From contig OY987299.1 in NCBI GenBank assembly GCA_963920635.1, forward strand, positions 69,546,692 to 69,610,691: a stretch of DNA of 64,000 nucleotides, in the 5' to 3' direction. The position numbers and the translations under genes were made by a program. Source of the stretch: Pseudeuparius sepicola. Lineage: Eukaryota > Arthropoda > Insecta > Coleoptera > Anthribidae. Within the stretch, counting starts at the first letter, position 1, and each line of letters opens with the position of its first letter. Shown one piece after another: positions 33,575 through 46,819 of the stretch. A model generated the notes under the pieces. That model had not been told where the DNA came from. It searched no databases and saw only the letters and a program-made list of their open reading frames with translations.

Positions 33575-34005
33575 GTTATTTTTTGAAAAACTTTATCGCT
33601 TTCGCCAAAAACGCGAATAACTGAAAACACGTATTGCAGATGTGATATTTAAAATTTTTGAAAATTCAAAATTTGGCTATGAAATTAAACGTCAAACTTG
33701 AATAACAACCGTTTAATGGAGAAAGAATCTAAACAACAGGAATAACAATAATTTGCACTGAATAAGAGTTATTAGAGAAATTGTTGAAAATGATCACCGT
33801 TTTCCCTGAGGCATAAAATTATTCTTCGTCGAAAATTACTAATACAATTACTAAAATTAAATGACATTTTTCCTTATAGTCAAGTTTGACGTTTAATTTC
33901 ATAGCCAACCTTCGAATTTTCAAAGATTTTAAATATCACATCTGCAATACGTGTTTCAGTTATTCGCGTTTTTAGCGAAAGCGATAAAGTTTTTTGAAAA
34001 ATAAC
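33575..34005. mobile_element. Palindromic element W
   Basis: The arms at 33575-33705 and 33885-34005 are inverted copies, with outer ends GTTATTTTTTGAAAAAC and GTTTTTTGAAAAATAAC. The centre is non-coding. Confidence 0.75.
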
Positions 34006-34018
34006 ACACAACACACAC

Positions 34019-34570
34019 AGCTTTATTTAAAAGGGTACTCAGATAGTTTCAGAAAATTACACAGGGTCTTCGGCTCTGTTGAGGCTATCAATTTTTTTTG
34101 TTTATTTATTGTTAAGCGATTTTCTCGCTTATTTTGGGCCGCTCAGAAAATATGTAAGAAAACAAAATATGGAAATTTTGGTCAGCGAGGCGACATTAAA
34201 AAAGGAATGGGCCTCCATACCCAACTTTTCGCGGTGTCCTAAAAAAAACTAAAATCGACAAAAATTTTCATGGTCTCAAGAGAGCCGAAGACCCTGTGTA
34301 ATTTGCTGAAACTATCTGAGCACCTGGGAGGATAAAGCTTCTCAGTGCCATCAATTTTCAATATAAAAGTTTTCCTCTGTCTCTTAAAATAAACATTCCA
34401 CGGCCATTAATAGTTTTCTCCAATTTGAGGTTTTTTTAATAATGCGCGACAAGTTGGCCATGGATGCCGATTTCTTTTGCAGCACCACTTAGCTGTCCAA
34501 AATTGCCAAATTTTTGTTTCTTACGTTTTTTTTTGTAGGCCGCAAAATGAGCGAGAAAATCGCGGTGGTA
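34019..34570. repeat. Two overlapping inverted repeats
   Basis: 34019-34078 pairs with 34281-34341 (GGGTCTTCGGCTCT against AGAGCCGAAGACCC), and about 34110-34185 pairs with 34490-34565 (GCGATTTTCTCGCT against its complement). They are probably diverged foldback elements, with no gene. Confidence 0.6.
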
Positions 34571-34617
34571 GACCTAAAAAAATCATCCTGTATATGATTA
34601 CTACTTTTTTGTTGTTT

Positions 34618-34682
34618 TTGAGTGCTTGCCCTTTACCGCTTTTTCTTGTATGTTTCACACTCACTAATCTTACATCCTTATT
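34618..34682 (-). repeat. Short inverted copy of repeat S
   Basis: AGTGCTTGCCC...CACTCACTAATCTTACATCC is a diverged match to the reverse complement of the start of the ~320-bp unit at 49275. Confidence 0.55.
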
Positions 34683-34964
34683 GTAATTTTTAAAGTAAGT
34701 ATTTTATTTATAACTACTCTCAATGATCTACATTTAAATTTAAATCCAAATTATCAATATCTCATCCAGAATAGTCGTCTAAGGTTATTAGGATAGCCTC
34801 TACTTATTTCTCTGGCTCTTAGATGATCTGAAACATTGCATTAAAATATTGGGAGCGCCACATGAACCCTACAATGGTTTCTGAAAATACATGGCGTTTA
34901 AAATAACTTCTTTAATCGTTGTGAAGCGGCTATAATAGGCAATGGTTTTCATTTTTTTTACGTT

Positions 34965-35343
34965 GGACGCTCAGTGAACATACAAATAAATTGTGTGCCA
35001 CGTGGACTCTTAAATAAATTCTCGAAATACTGGGCGTATATGGCCGGACGCCGCGTGAGAACGTTTTTAGACTGGACGCCCAGTGATGCTCTATATATAT
35101 ATATATATATATATATATTACTAAGCTTTCCCCGATATATGTTGATATAAAATTTTCATTTTAGATTATCTTTTTCTATCTAATGTTAAAGTCCTACCAC
35201 ATAAAAGTGAACCACCCTTGGACGCTCAGTGAACCTACAAATAAATTGTGTGCCACGTGGACTCTTAAATAAATTCTCGAAATACTGGGCGTATATGGCC
35301 GGACGCCGCGTGAGAACGTTTTTAGACTGGACGCCCAGTGATG

Positions 35344-35391
<48 letters not shown>

Positions 35392-35486
35392 TAAGCTTTC
35401 CCCGATATATGTTGATATAAAATTTTCATTTTAGATTATCTTTTTCTATCTAATGTTAAAGTCCTACCACATAAAAGTGAACCACC
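34965..35486. repeat. Tandem duplication of a ~0.26-kb segment
   Basis: 34965-35217 and 35220-35486 are near-identical. Each contains three GGACGC...GTGA motifs, a TA microsatellite of different length (about 27 and 45 bp) and ~96 bp of the end of the 3.1-kb transposon family in inverted orientation. Confidence 0.85.
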
Positions 35487-36889
35487 ATATATCGGGGAAA
35501 GCTTAGTTTCCGAGATACAGGGCGTTGAAGTGTTGGAAAAAGTATGAAGTATTTTTTACACTGTCCGAACCAGTGGAGATATTTAAACCAAATTTGATGT
35601 GTAGTACCACCTTTTTGACTACGATATTTAGTGATAATATGAAGGTCCTGAAATAACCAGTGGTGGAGTTATGGGTTTTCACTATCACTAAATTTAAAAA
35701 GTAATTAGTACGGACCTGTCCACATCAACGTAAATTTTTTTTTCGTAAAGTTCTTTCAATTCTCTACAAAAAGTGTATCTTGACATTTTTTTGTATCTGC
35801 CACGGTTGTGTAGTAAATAAATTATTTCGTTTCCATCTCAGCCTTTTTTGCCTAAAAATGTGTTTTCTAAGATTATTGATAAATATCGCAAATAACAGAA
35901 ATTAATTATGGAACACTTATCGGATTCAGCTATTTTATTTTTAATTTTATGGAAACAATTTTAAAAATAAACTGGCACTTGGTTTGAGGTACATTACTTT
36001 ATTATCATTTTAACATTTTTATCAAATCTAGTATTATTTCTTAATAATTTTTATAATTCTAAATTTGTACAACATTCAACAATTGTTCAAAATGTGATCC
36101 ATTCTGTTGCACACATAATTCACTTCGACGCCTAACGGATTGAACAGCATCGATTAAATTGCCATTTCTCAATTCATCGCACGCATTTCTGATACGATCA
36201 ATAAGTTGTTCCCTTGTTTCTACAGGAGTCGCATAGACTTGTTCTTTTAAAAATTAAGAAATAATACAGATTTGATAAAAATGTTAAAATGATAATAAAG
36301 TAATGTACCTCAAACCAAGTGCCAGTTTATTTTTAAAATTGTTTCCATAAAATTAAAAATAAAATAGCTGAATCCGATAAGTGTTCCATAATTAATTTCT
36401 GTTATTTGCGATATTTATCAATAATCTTAGAAAACACATTTTTAAGCAAAAAAGGCTGAGATGGAAACGAAATAATTTATTTACTACACAACCGTGGCAG
36501 ATACAAAAAAATTTCAAGATACACTTTTTGTAGAGAATTGAAAGAACTTTACGAAAAAAAAATTTACGTTGATGTGGGACAGGTCCGTACTAATTACTTT
36601 TTAAATTTAGTGATAGTGAAAACCCATAACTCCACCACTGGTTATTTCAGGACCTTCATATTATCACTAAATATCGTAGTCAAAAAGGTGGTACTACACA
36701 AATTTGGTTTAAATATCTCCACTGGTTCGGACAGTGTAAAAAATACTTCATATTTTTTCCAACACTTCAACGCCCTGTATCTCGGAAACTAAGCTTTCCC
36801 CGATATATGTTGATATAAAATTTTCATTTTAGATTATCTTTTTCTATCTAATGTTAAAGTCCTACCACATAAAAGTGAACCACCCTGTA
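35391..36889 (-). mobile_element. Internally deleted derivative of the 3121-5774 transposon
   Basis: 35487-36255 follows the left part of the intact element including the last ~63 codons of transposase; at about 36252 it jumps to the right inverted repeat, which continues to CACCCTGTA at 36889. The junction AAAAATTAAG has a short overlap shared by both parents. The outermost ~95 bp of the left end are present in flipped orientation (35391-35486). It cannot make transposase but kept long inverted repeats. Confidence 0.85.
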
Positions 36890-37154
36890 TAAAATTCAAT
36901 AAAATCTCTATGGGCAAGGGAAAAAATCGCTTAAACACGTTAACCTTAATTATGTAATGCGTAAATTTTGACATATAAATGCATCATGTGACATGAGTGG
37001 TGCCATAAGCCCCACTTTTGATAGCGCCATGTGAAACAACTCATTTTTCTACATACAGATCGATGATTTTTGGTATCTATAGGTTACATAAAAATTTTTT
37101 GAGAAAAAATATCTCGTTTATTTTTTACAATTTATTTACTTTATTATGTATCAC

Positions 37155-37354
37155 NNNNNNNNNNNNNNNNNNNNNNNNNNNNNNNNNNNNNNNNNNNNNN
37201 NNNNNNNNNNNNNNNNNNNNNNNNNNNNNNNNNNNNNNNNNNNNNNNNNNNNNNNNNNNNNNNNNNNNNNNNNNNNNNNNNNNNNNNNNNNNNNNNNNNN
37301 NNNNNNNNNNNNNNNNNNNNNNNNNNNNNNNNNNNNNNNNNNNNNNNNNNNNNN
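37155..37354. other. Assembly gap, 200 N
   Basis: Exactly 200 unknown bases, a conventional scaffold gap size, so the true distance is unknown. Confidence 0.99.
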
Positions 37355-40300
37355 TATTCAATACCCTGTAGTGGAGAGTGGTGCGGTGGTGCATAGTTGT
37401 GTTGTCTCTTTACCTAGTAATAATTATTAAATTGTAACAATTAAATACGACCACATGATGTTTTATACAACTTTTTAATGATTTAGTGTAAGCATTACAT
37501 TATTAAATTATTTATTATTACAAAGGTAACTGAAAGTGTCCTCATAACTGCCATTGCTCTTGCAAGTTGCAAAATATAAGTATATTCCACGCAAAATCGT
37601 TCAAGACTTTTTTTGCAATTAAGTATTTCGTAATAGAAAATAGTGCGCCCTCTAAAACCAGTGCTAAACTGTACTATAGTGGTGCATACATTTATTTTTA
37701 CTTTTTTTTAACAAGTACATAATTATTAAATTGTAAAATTAAATACGACCACAAATGGCGTTTTATATTAATATCTCAATTTTTTTAATGATTTAGTGTA
37801 CTCGTACCTAAGCATTAGACTAGTAAATTATTTTTTGAAATCGGCATCAAAGAGCCTCAAAATCCTTATTTGAAGCTTATAAATCTACACTGAACAAGCC
37901 ATTAGGTCCGTTTTGGCACATTAAAATGGTAGGATGGTATTCTTTGTCAGTTTCCTTTAATAGTATTATTTAATTTTTTGGAATGTTTGATTAAGTTTAT
38001 CCGATTTTTAATTGAAAAAAAAAAAAAATCCCTATTTTAAGGCTTTGTGGAAATGTTAGACAGCAATTTAAATAATAAAACTTTGACATTGGGATTTGAG
38101 GGATGCTGAATAAAGCTACGTAGCCAGATTTTTTGTAAAAAATCCCTAATGGCATTTTCCAAAAAAATTCCTCACAAAAATCATAACGGGCCTTGGAATG
38201 GTGCAGGCAGTGTTCAGGTAGGTTAGGTTTGCTCTGCGCAACCGCAAAACAGAAGTATGGAGACGATCAGCTGATGGAATTTCAGCTCCTCAATCAACGA
38301 TGTAATGCTACTAAAAATCCAATTCTGACTAATAATAATATACTTAAAAACAATAATTGTTTTATCCTATTTACCAAAATACCTACTTAACCTTTTTAAG
38401 ATTATTTAGAAAGTTGATAGTTTGAGGTTTGAGATGGCCCATTTATTTGTTTCTTTCCAGAATTCTTCAAATATAGCGCGGCCGCAAGCAAGGTGCTGCC
38501 ATAGCCGACTACCTAAACACTGGACACATAACACACTGTGTTATGTGACACTGGAGCTGCTGTTACATCTAAATTACCAATAAGATTATCCTCGTACGTT
38601 CAGATGTGGCGTCCCCTGTCGCACAATAGATTTACTTTGACACTGTCGGTGGGGTGCGGTCCTGAGCAATGAATTGCGATGAAGAATAGTGAAATCCTAT
38701 TTTTGAATATCATCGACAGGGGGAGACACTCTTTTGGTATCTAATTCTGCGTCGAAAGTTTAACAAGGGGAATACGGGACTATATTTACTCGTACGGGTG
38801 CAGGTACCATGACATAAAAATCATGAAAATCGTGCTGCGCATCACAATTTTACGAAGGTGTTCCGGATGAAATCTAAACACTCTGTACATATATTATTAC
38901 CTAAGTATAAGAAAAACCCAAGTGTCATATTTACTGTTCTGCTGCGCAAGGTATAAATAAATATTTAAAAGGAACAAGGGCAAATTTGAAGGCACATTCT
39001 TTAAATTATTTGTAGTTTTAGGGACTGCCATTCTATTTTTCAGAGATAGATTTGTAGAGGCAGCGTTGGTTAAAGAAGGAAAATGTACAGGGTGGTGGTT
39101 GGTCAACTTTTGTATATCAGGACTTCAATAGTTGGGGCAAGAACTTATTTTAAGATGGCCCACTAAATAAATAATGCGTCGAAAATTTTGACAAAGCAAT
39201 CATTGGAGATAATAGTTGAATTAAATTTATATAGTATAGCTACCAGATGTTCTCTGTAGCTACCATATAATAATGTTTTAGATGACGCACTATTTTCTTG
39301 TACTAAATAATTACCTTTAAAGTAATTACTGAACGCTTTTAGGTACGTGGAATTTTTCCCTTGATATAAAATGAAGTAACTACTTCTTAAGTTTTTTTAA
39401 CCTGATTGGTGTCCTCAAAACTGCCATTGCTCCTGCAATATTAATTTACATTGCGTAAGATGCGTAAGTGCAGTTGTTTAAAGAAAAGTAAGGTGATATA
39501 ATCGAAATTTGGATACTATTATCAGAGAACAATAGATTCCCTGCTCCAAACAAAAAATTACTTTTATGGAAAATCGATAAAAATATTTTTTATGAATCTC
39601 TAATTATGAAAGCAGATGTAGACCTTACAGATTGAAATTTATTATCTATTTTTGCCTTATGAATAATTGGAGATAATAATTAAATCAAATTTGGTATAAG
39701 TATAGGCTACACTACTTTCTTGAACTAAATAATTGCCTATAAAGTAATTACTGAAAGCTTTTAGGTGGAATTTTGCAGGGCCAAGGGCACTTTTGAGGGC
39801 ACTGTCAGTAACTTCTGGAGGAGAAAATCTAGTTAAAAAACATAAAAGATTACACCAAAAAATCCGTGCTTTTTTAAATATTAAATATCAGAAACTGCAC
39901 AAACATTCGCTGTCAAGGTAATCAGTAGATACAGGGCATTATAAAACTACATATCACGCTATATATTTAATCGAAATACTTTTCACCCGCTCACCTTACA
40001 CCCTATCTAACAAAGACCATCCCATGGGATTTCTTTGTATCTAACAATTAATTCCAGGGGGAACATAATACAAACACACAATAGATACATTACATAAACG
40101 GTAAAAAAGTAGGGGGTAGTCGATTTAGAGAACATTTGGGCATTTTAATCCTCATGGAATACGTAAAAATAAACCCAGGGTAGCCCAGTCGGTTTCCGAC
40201 AACACCAAACCTTACAAAAAAAAATATTCTTATGGTTTCAAACTCTTTTCATTGGGTGTATGAAAAATTGTAGGGTTGCTAGAGTTATAGTTGCCGTTTA

Positions 40301-42560
40301 GGAGACTCCAATGGTGATCATCGAAAATAAGAAAATTTTTAAAAAGCCTATAATATAAGCACGTGTCCATTTATTATAAAAATTGTTCTCAAAACTGCCA
40401 TTTGGCAAAATAAATGTGTAGTGTAAGTGGATAGATTGGCAGTTTTAGGAACCTGAGAATGTTTTTAAAAAATAATAAGTAAAATAGTAATAATCAAACG
40501 TTTTTTATGGAATGCAAAAAATTAATGACTTCGGCGAAGTGCGATTGTTATTTTTCCGGACAGTTCAGGGCTCGCACACGATACACAGATAACGGTATGC
40601 CAGCTAGGAGAACGAAAATTAAACTCTTCTGCGCATTTACGTCACTTCGACAAAAGAGTGGCCAACTTATAAAAAATAGTACTGAAATTGTTCTCACTAA
40701 CATACGTCAGTTATCAATTTCGCGTCAAGTTAAATTCAAAGATAGAATGTAGGCACCTTGAGACACTTTGGTGTATATGTGGTTGCCTAGCTCACTATAA
40801 AACGAGTCAAATTTCTGTTTAAAAATAAAAGTAAGTCATGATTTTGCCGAATAAGCGTCACTGTTGACGTCGGCTAACGCCTAGTCCGGAAACAGCAATG
40901 ATTCGTCCTGAAAAACTTTATTTTAGGTACTTATAAATGCACTTATAAATCATCTTTTGCAATTTGATATTTTTTATATTTTTTATTTGATATATTAATT
41001 GTCCAAGTAACAAAAAATAATGTAATAGATAGGTTACCTATATCAACTGTTACTGTTTGCTGTAGGTGTCCTGTCCTTTCCAATAACAACTGCGATCAGG
41101 GTATAACTTTATACCATGTTTTGTTTTTAGTAGGTAATACTTATAGATTGAACCTATAAGGCAATAAGATAAGTAATAAAAAAACTCAATTCCAAGTAAA
41201 AAAAGTCAGATTTGTACAATTATAGGTCTATACTGTCTATAGGCACTTTTTGTCTAAACATAATTGCATTTCATTCTAAAAGAAATACTCAAACCAAAAT
41301 ATAAAGTTTCATTTTAAAGGATGTAGGTACCTACTAGTATTTCCTTAGTCTATAAACCCTCAATTGCGGGTCGATACGCCCTTGATATGAAGATGCAAGG
41401 ATTTGTATAGCTATAAAAGTAGACAACGTGTATGCATATGTTTTACAGGAACAAGGGCAGTTTTGGGGACACTTGAAAACAGAAAAGTTGAATTCATATG
41501 ATTGTTATTATTCTCAGGTAATGACTCTAGACCAAAATTCAAAATATAGAACTTTTTTGGTGACGATTAATCTACAGATACATAGTTTTTTACGCTTTCA
41601 TAAATAGAGAGTTCCGGGTACTTAAAAATAATTAAATTAAGAAATACTTTACTATAAGTATTTTGCAACTAATTCTTGCATATTTGTAACAATCACACCA
41701 ATGCCATTTTTTAGCTTTTTTCATTAGCAACAAATTGAATTCCAGAAATATTATAGGAAGTCATCTTCATCTAGATGAGTTGTTTCAGATTTTAATAAGG
41801 TTAACAGAAGAAAACTTTCGCAGCAGGCGGCGAAAATCATGTTCAATATTGAAATGTGCGTTAATTCACGAATGTCAAAACATTTTTCTAGTAGATAGGT
41901 TGGTACGTTATTTTAGAAGGAAATTGTTTTTAAATTTCAGAATGTTTTACAAAAAAAAAGGAAGCCATTATAAGACATGTTGCCTCAGTCCAAAAATCGG
42001 TGGCAATCGGAAAGAGCTTTTGGATAAGAAAAAATAGAAAATAAATTTCAGTTAAGATGCTAAAGTTCTTGTCTGTCCATGTCCATCCTACATTTTGAGC
42101 AGGCTTGCCATTGTTGGCAGTTAAGTATAAATAGATATTTATTGTCCTTTAAAAAAATCAAAATAAATAACAATTTATTCATTTACATTACAATGGCCAT
42201 TGCTCGCTCAATTAGCATGAATTTTCTTTACCCGCACGCTTTTTGAAATAGACAATTTGATAAGTTGATTCAAGGCATTTTCAGAGAAGCCGTATATTTA
42301 ATACGACTAAGGTATTTTTGCTGAGCCCTAAACTGCGGGACAGTACCACGGTATGAGAAAATGTATATTCTTAACATTCACTTCACCCAAGGTAATATTT
42401 TGTTTGCATTCCATGAAAAGTTTGGTTATGGTGGGTGTTTATTTTTTTAACATTCCTGGGTTCCCAAAACTGCCAATCTACGTACCTACACTACACTAAC
42501 TATATACCTACTAAATATTTATCAACTGGCAGTTTTGAGAACCGTTTTATGTAAAATTTT
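37355..42560. other. Gene-free stretch rich in diverged repeats
   Basis: I see no gene. Direct repeats occur at about 37410-37520 and 37720-37840 (AATTATTAAATTGTAA...TACGACCACA) and at about 39215-39350 and 39665-39775. A 15-bp motif of the form GTYCYCAAAACTGCC or its complement recurs at 37538, 39411, 40385, 40438, 41456, 42460 and 42528. Confidence 0.55.
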
Positions 42561-42564
42561 TGTA

Positions 42565-42842
42565 TTTTTGATTCGAACCAAAACTTGCACAAAGGCATTT
42601 TAGGCCAAGCTGAACAAGAATCTGATATTAGTTTCCGCCTAAAAAATCGCTAATGATGCTTTAAAATTTTTGCTCTAGAAACTCGCATAATAGGCCTTGG
42701 ATTTTGTATGAACCAGGTCATTTTTGGTCAAAATGTGCAGTTTATCTAGCTCTACAATTGAAAAAAAAAAACGGATCGAATCGCACAAATATCTAATTAA
42801 CTTTTTACAGACTGGTCCCAAAACAAATGGGCCACAATGTAC
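42565..42842 (+). mobile_element. Fragment of the right inverted repeat of the 50179-52117 family
   Basis: The sequence follows the right inverted repeat of the 50179 element, including AAAATGTGCAGTT and the terminal CCCAAAACAAATGGGCCACA, with many substitutions and no transposase. Confidence 0.75.
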
Positions 42843-43079
42843 GTACCCTGATTACAATATTGTAAACTAGAGAATAGGTACATCAAAATATTATTATTCA
42901 CAGTGCAAATAAATTGCATTTACATTTTAGTCCTTTTAATTGCGAATATGGTATGAAAATGTCGGTTTGCCAGTTTTTCGTTTTAAGCTTTCAACCGATC
43001 TCCAAAAACGATGCTCCAGTATACTGGCTTCTAAGCAGCTGATGCAATCAAAATTGGACACTATTAGAAGACTCCAAAA

Positions 43080-43330
43080 AAAGTTCTGTATTTTGAATTT
43101 TGGTCTAGAGTCATTACCTGAAAATAATACCCATCATATGAATTATCTTTTCTGTTTTCAACTGGATTTGACATGCGAAGGCAACTAAAAGTGTCCCCAA
43201 AACTGCCCTAGCTCCTGTAAACTTGTCCCAATGTTACAAGTTTACAGGAGCTAGGGCAGTTTTGGGGACACTTTTATTTATTATTTTCAGGTAATGACTA
43301 GCCCAAAATTCAAAATGCAGAACTTTTTTG
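43080..43330. repeat. Palindromic repeat with a perfect 40-bp stem at its centre
   Basis: 43187-43226 and 43236-43275 are exact reverse complements separated by 9 bases. Outside them the similarity continues imperfectly (AGTTCTGTATTTTGAATTTTG against CAAAATTCAAAATGCAGAAC). A related single arm lies at 41456-41640. Confidence 0.9.
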
Positions 43331-43740
43331 GTGACAATTAATATACAAATACACCGTTTTTTTACGCTTTCATAAATAGAGAATTCCGGATACCTAAAAA
43401 ATTTGTATCCATTTCTTCCTTTAAAAAAATGCCTATTACCACAGAATAAATAGCGCTACGCGCTAGGCCATATACTCTGTGCTAATACCCAATATACGGT
43501 ATTATGATGCAGGCCATGGAGAGATTAAAAAATAGTTAGGTATTTATGTACCAAGGCCAAGGCACTGAAGTTCAACTTTTTATGACTTATCTGGAATTTA
43601 GTTGCCGAGGCCTCTGGCCGAGGCAAATAAACTACTTGGCAATGTGTACGAATAGTTAAATGGGCCTTTATTGGCCGGGTTTTGAGTACTTACCTATTTG
43701 GTCACTTTTGTCGGGCAATGGCTCCGCGTCTGATGTTATA

Positions 43741-43763
43741 TAATAATAATAATAATAATAATA
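43741..43763. repeat. TAA microsatellite at the 5' edge of Dong-like copy A
   Basis: Seven to eight TAA units directly before the element. Confidence 0.9.
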
Positions 43764-46700
43764 TGAGATATGAGACAGGCAGTATTGCGATACGAAGGCA
43801 CAGACCCACTGAGCAGGCCACCGCTACCAAGATTAAATTCTTCCAGGAAACTTGCGATCGTGCTCGATCTTATGAACACACGAATTTTACCAAACTATGT
43901 TTCAGTGACACCAACATTAGAACGTATGCACATGTTAATCTACTGTGCCGCAACGGCAGTCACCACTGTAATGGGTGCCAAGATCCGAACGGCCCAAGAG
44001 TTGAATCGTGCAAGACCAGAACCACGAATGGCTCAATGGGAAATGCGACTAAAGCGGAAGATCGAGAGTCTCCGTAAAGACATAGGACAAGTGACGGAAT
44101 ATATCAGAGGAACGCGAATATCACTGCTCAACAATGTCTTGACACATTAAAACAAAAACTTTCTGTTTTCGCAGGAGATACAAGGCTAGTAACAACAGGA
44201 AACGAGACAACAAACTCTTTGAACGATCAGAAAAGGGTTTCTACCGTGCTTTTAATTCTAGCGCCGATGCCACAAATGCGAGTTACCCTAGGAGAGAACA
44301 GGTCGACGGTTTCTGGAGAAATCAACTTGCCACACCAGGTCCATACAATGTCAGTGCAAGCTGGATCAGCGAAGAACGCGAGATGGGCCGGAACTATAGC
44401 CAGATGCAACACGAGCAATTCACAACCGCTGAGGTCTCCGATGTCATCAAGAATTCCCACAACTGGAAGGCACCAGGTCCAGATCATCTCCAAAATTATT
44501 GGATTAAGAAGTTGTGGTGCACGCATGAACAAATAACTACCTTAATTAATGAAGTCTTGCTCGATCCTCTGAAAATGCCATTGTTTCTTACACAGGGTGC
44601 AACCTACCTGTTACCAAAAGACCAGTGGAATACGGATAACCCTGCCAAGTACCGCCCAATAACCTGCTTGCCTACGCTGTACAAGATAATCACATCTTGC
44701 CTTACGCAGCGAATATATGCTCACTGCGAGCGGAACAACATCATTGCAATGCAGCAGAAGGGCTGCTCGAAGGGCGCAATGGGATGCAAAGAGCAACTCA
44801 TCATAGACTCTGTCATCTGCAACCAGGCTCATTCCAAGCAACGAAACCTCCACATGGCTTATGTGGACTACAAAAAAGCATTTGATTCCGTACCTCACGA
44901 CTGGCTCACAGGTATCTTAAAGCTGTATAAAATAGATCATCATACAGTTTCCTTTTTAGAACACGTTATGACAACCTGGCGCACTAAGATACAACTCAGA
45001 ACCGCAGACAGTAACATCGAGACCGACACAATCAACATCCGAAGAGGGATTTTCCAAGGAGATTCACTCAGTCCACTGTGGTTCTGCATGGCGATGAACC
45101 CTCTATCACATCGGTTGAACTCTACAAAATATGGCTTCGCTATCAAAAGCAACAACGCAGAAGCGATCAAGTTGAATCACCTATTATATATGGATGATTT
45201 AAAACTGATCGCCGCAACCAAAAACCAACTAACGCAAATGCTTAAAATTGTAGAGGAGTTCTCCAGGGACATCGGAATGCTGTTTGGACTGGACAAGTGC
45301 CGCACCCTTAATATCATCCGGGGAAAGGTCGAACAAAGCGCACACGAGATGCAGGACGGCCAGGAGATCGAAGCAATGAGCAAGGGAGATACATACAAGT
45401 ATCTCGGGATGAAACAAGCTCAAAGGATAGACCATCGAACAATGAAGACTGATTTAACGAATGAATTCATCAAGAGAGTAAGACAAGTAGTGCGAACTGA
45501 TCTTAACAGCAGGAATTTGTTTAAGGCCCTGAACACGTATGCGTGCTCTGTACTCAGCTATTCGTTCGGAATAGTGAATTGGACCAACACGGACATCAAC
45601 AACCTGCAACGAAAAGTTAGGACACTACTGACAAAAGCTCATAAACATCATCCCCATAGCGCCGTAGAAAGAACAACTCTGCCACGTCAACTAGGAGGAA
45701 GAGGATTGGCAGATCTCAGCAAGCAATTGGACCAACAAATATTAAATCTGCGTAATTATTTCTACAGGCAGGCCAACAGCTCCACACTACATAGGGCTAT
45801 ATGCGGAGCAGACGTCTCAACACCGCTACGTCTGACGGAACACGAGCGTCAAAATCACCACCGAACCGACAACGATAAACTACAGAGGTGGTTGGAGAAG
45901 CCGCTGCACGGGAGGCATCCTAATGAGGTTAACCAGGAACATGTCGACAAGTTAGCGTCGAACTATTGGCTGACCTCGGGACGAATGTTCCCCGAGACGG
46001 AAGGCTTCCTACTGGCCATACAAGATCAGGTTATACTAACTTGCAACTACCTAAAATTCATTGTAGGAGATGCATCGGTAGTGGATGACAGATGCAGATA
46101 CGGGTGCCCAACTTCAGAAACAATCCAGCACATAACAGGAGGATGTCAGATGTTCGCATCAACGGAATATAAGGAACGACACGATTCGGTTGCCAAGATC
46201 TTGCACCCAGAACTGGCGGAAAAGCTGCTGCTTATGCAGGCAGACAGGGTCCCATATTACAACTACACACCTGAGCCTGTTCTTGAGAACAGCAACTACA
46301 AGATGTACTGTCATCGTATAGTTCTGACAGATCAACGAGTTGCCCATAACAGACCGGACCTTATAATAGTTGATAAAATTTCTAGGCAGACAACTCTGAT
46401 TGATGTGGCCATCCCGAACAACAACAACCTGCGTGTGAAGCAAGTCGAGAAGATCGCGAAGTACAGAGATTTAGAAGAACGAATTAGAAGGCAATGGGAA
46501 ATGGAGAACGTCCAGACGATTCCAATCATCATGTCAACAACTGGTGTCATACCAAAAAGTTTGCTGAGAAACATCAAGGAGCTGAATCTAACTGATATTC
46601 TTTACAGGTCCATGCAGAAAGCAGTTCTACTTGCGACAGCCCGAACCGTCAGGAAATTCATGGGGAATGCAGGATCGTCCAACAACATCAATGTCACCTA

Positions 46701-46819
46701 AGGCCCGATAACATGGCAAGGGTCTCGTCCGAGCCAGATCCTTTTGGTATCCGGGATGCCCGGGATCTGAGTGAATGTTCCCCGTAGAGGGAGTGCGAAT
46801 GCCTTTTGGCTAAGTCGAG

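Noticed and set aside
37018..37430. Open frames across the N gap
   Set aside because: They are open only because N codons are not stops.
41735..42037. 100-codon basic frame
   Set aside because: Lys/Arg-rich translation of an A-rich stretch next to diverged repeats; no family recognised.
44383..44385. Met at 44383 as the start of the Dong-like protein
   Set aside because: Coding similarity continues upstream in the same frame to about 44176 and, in other frames, to about 43770.
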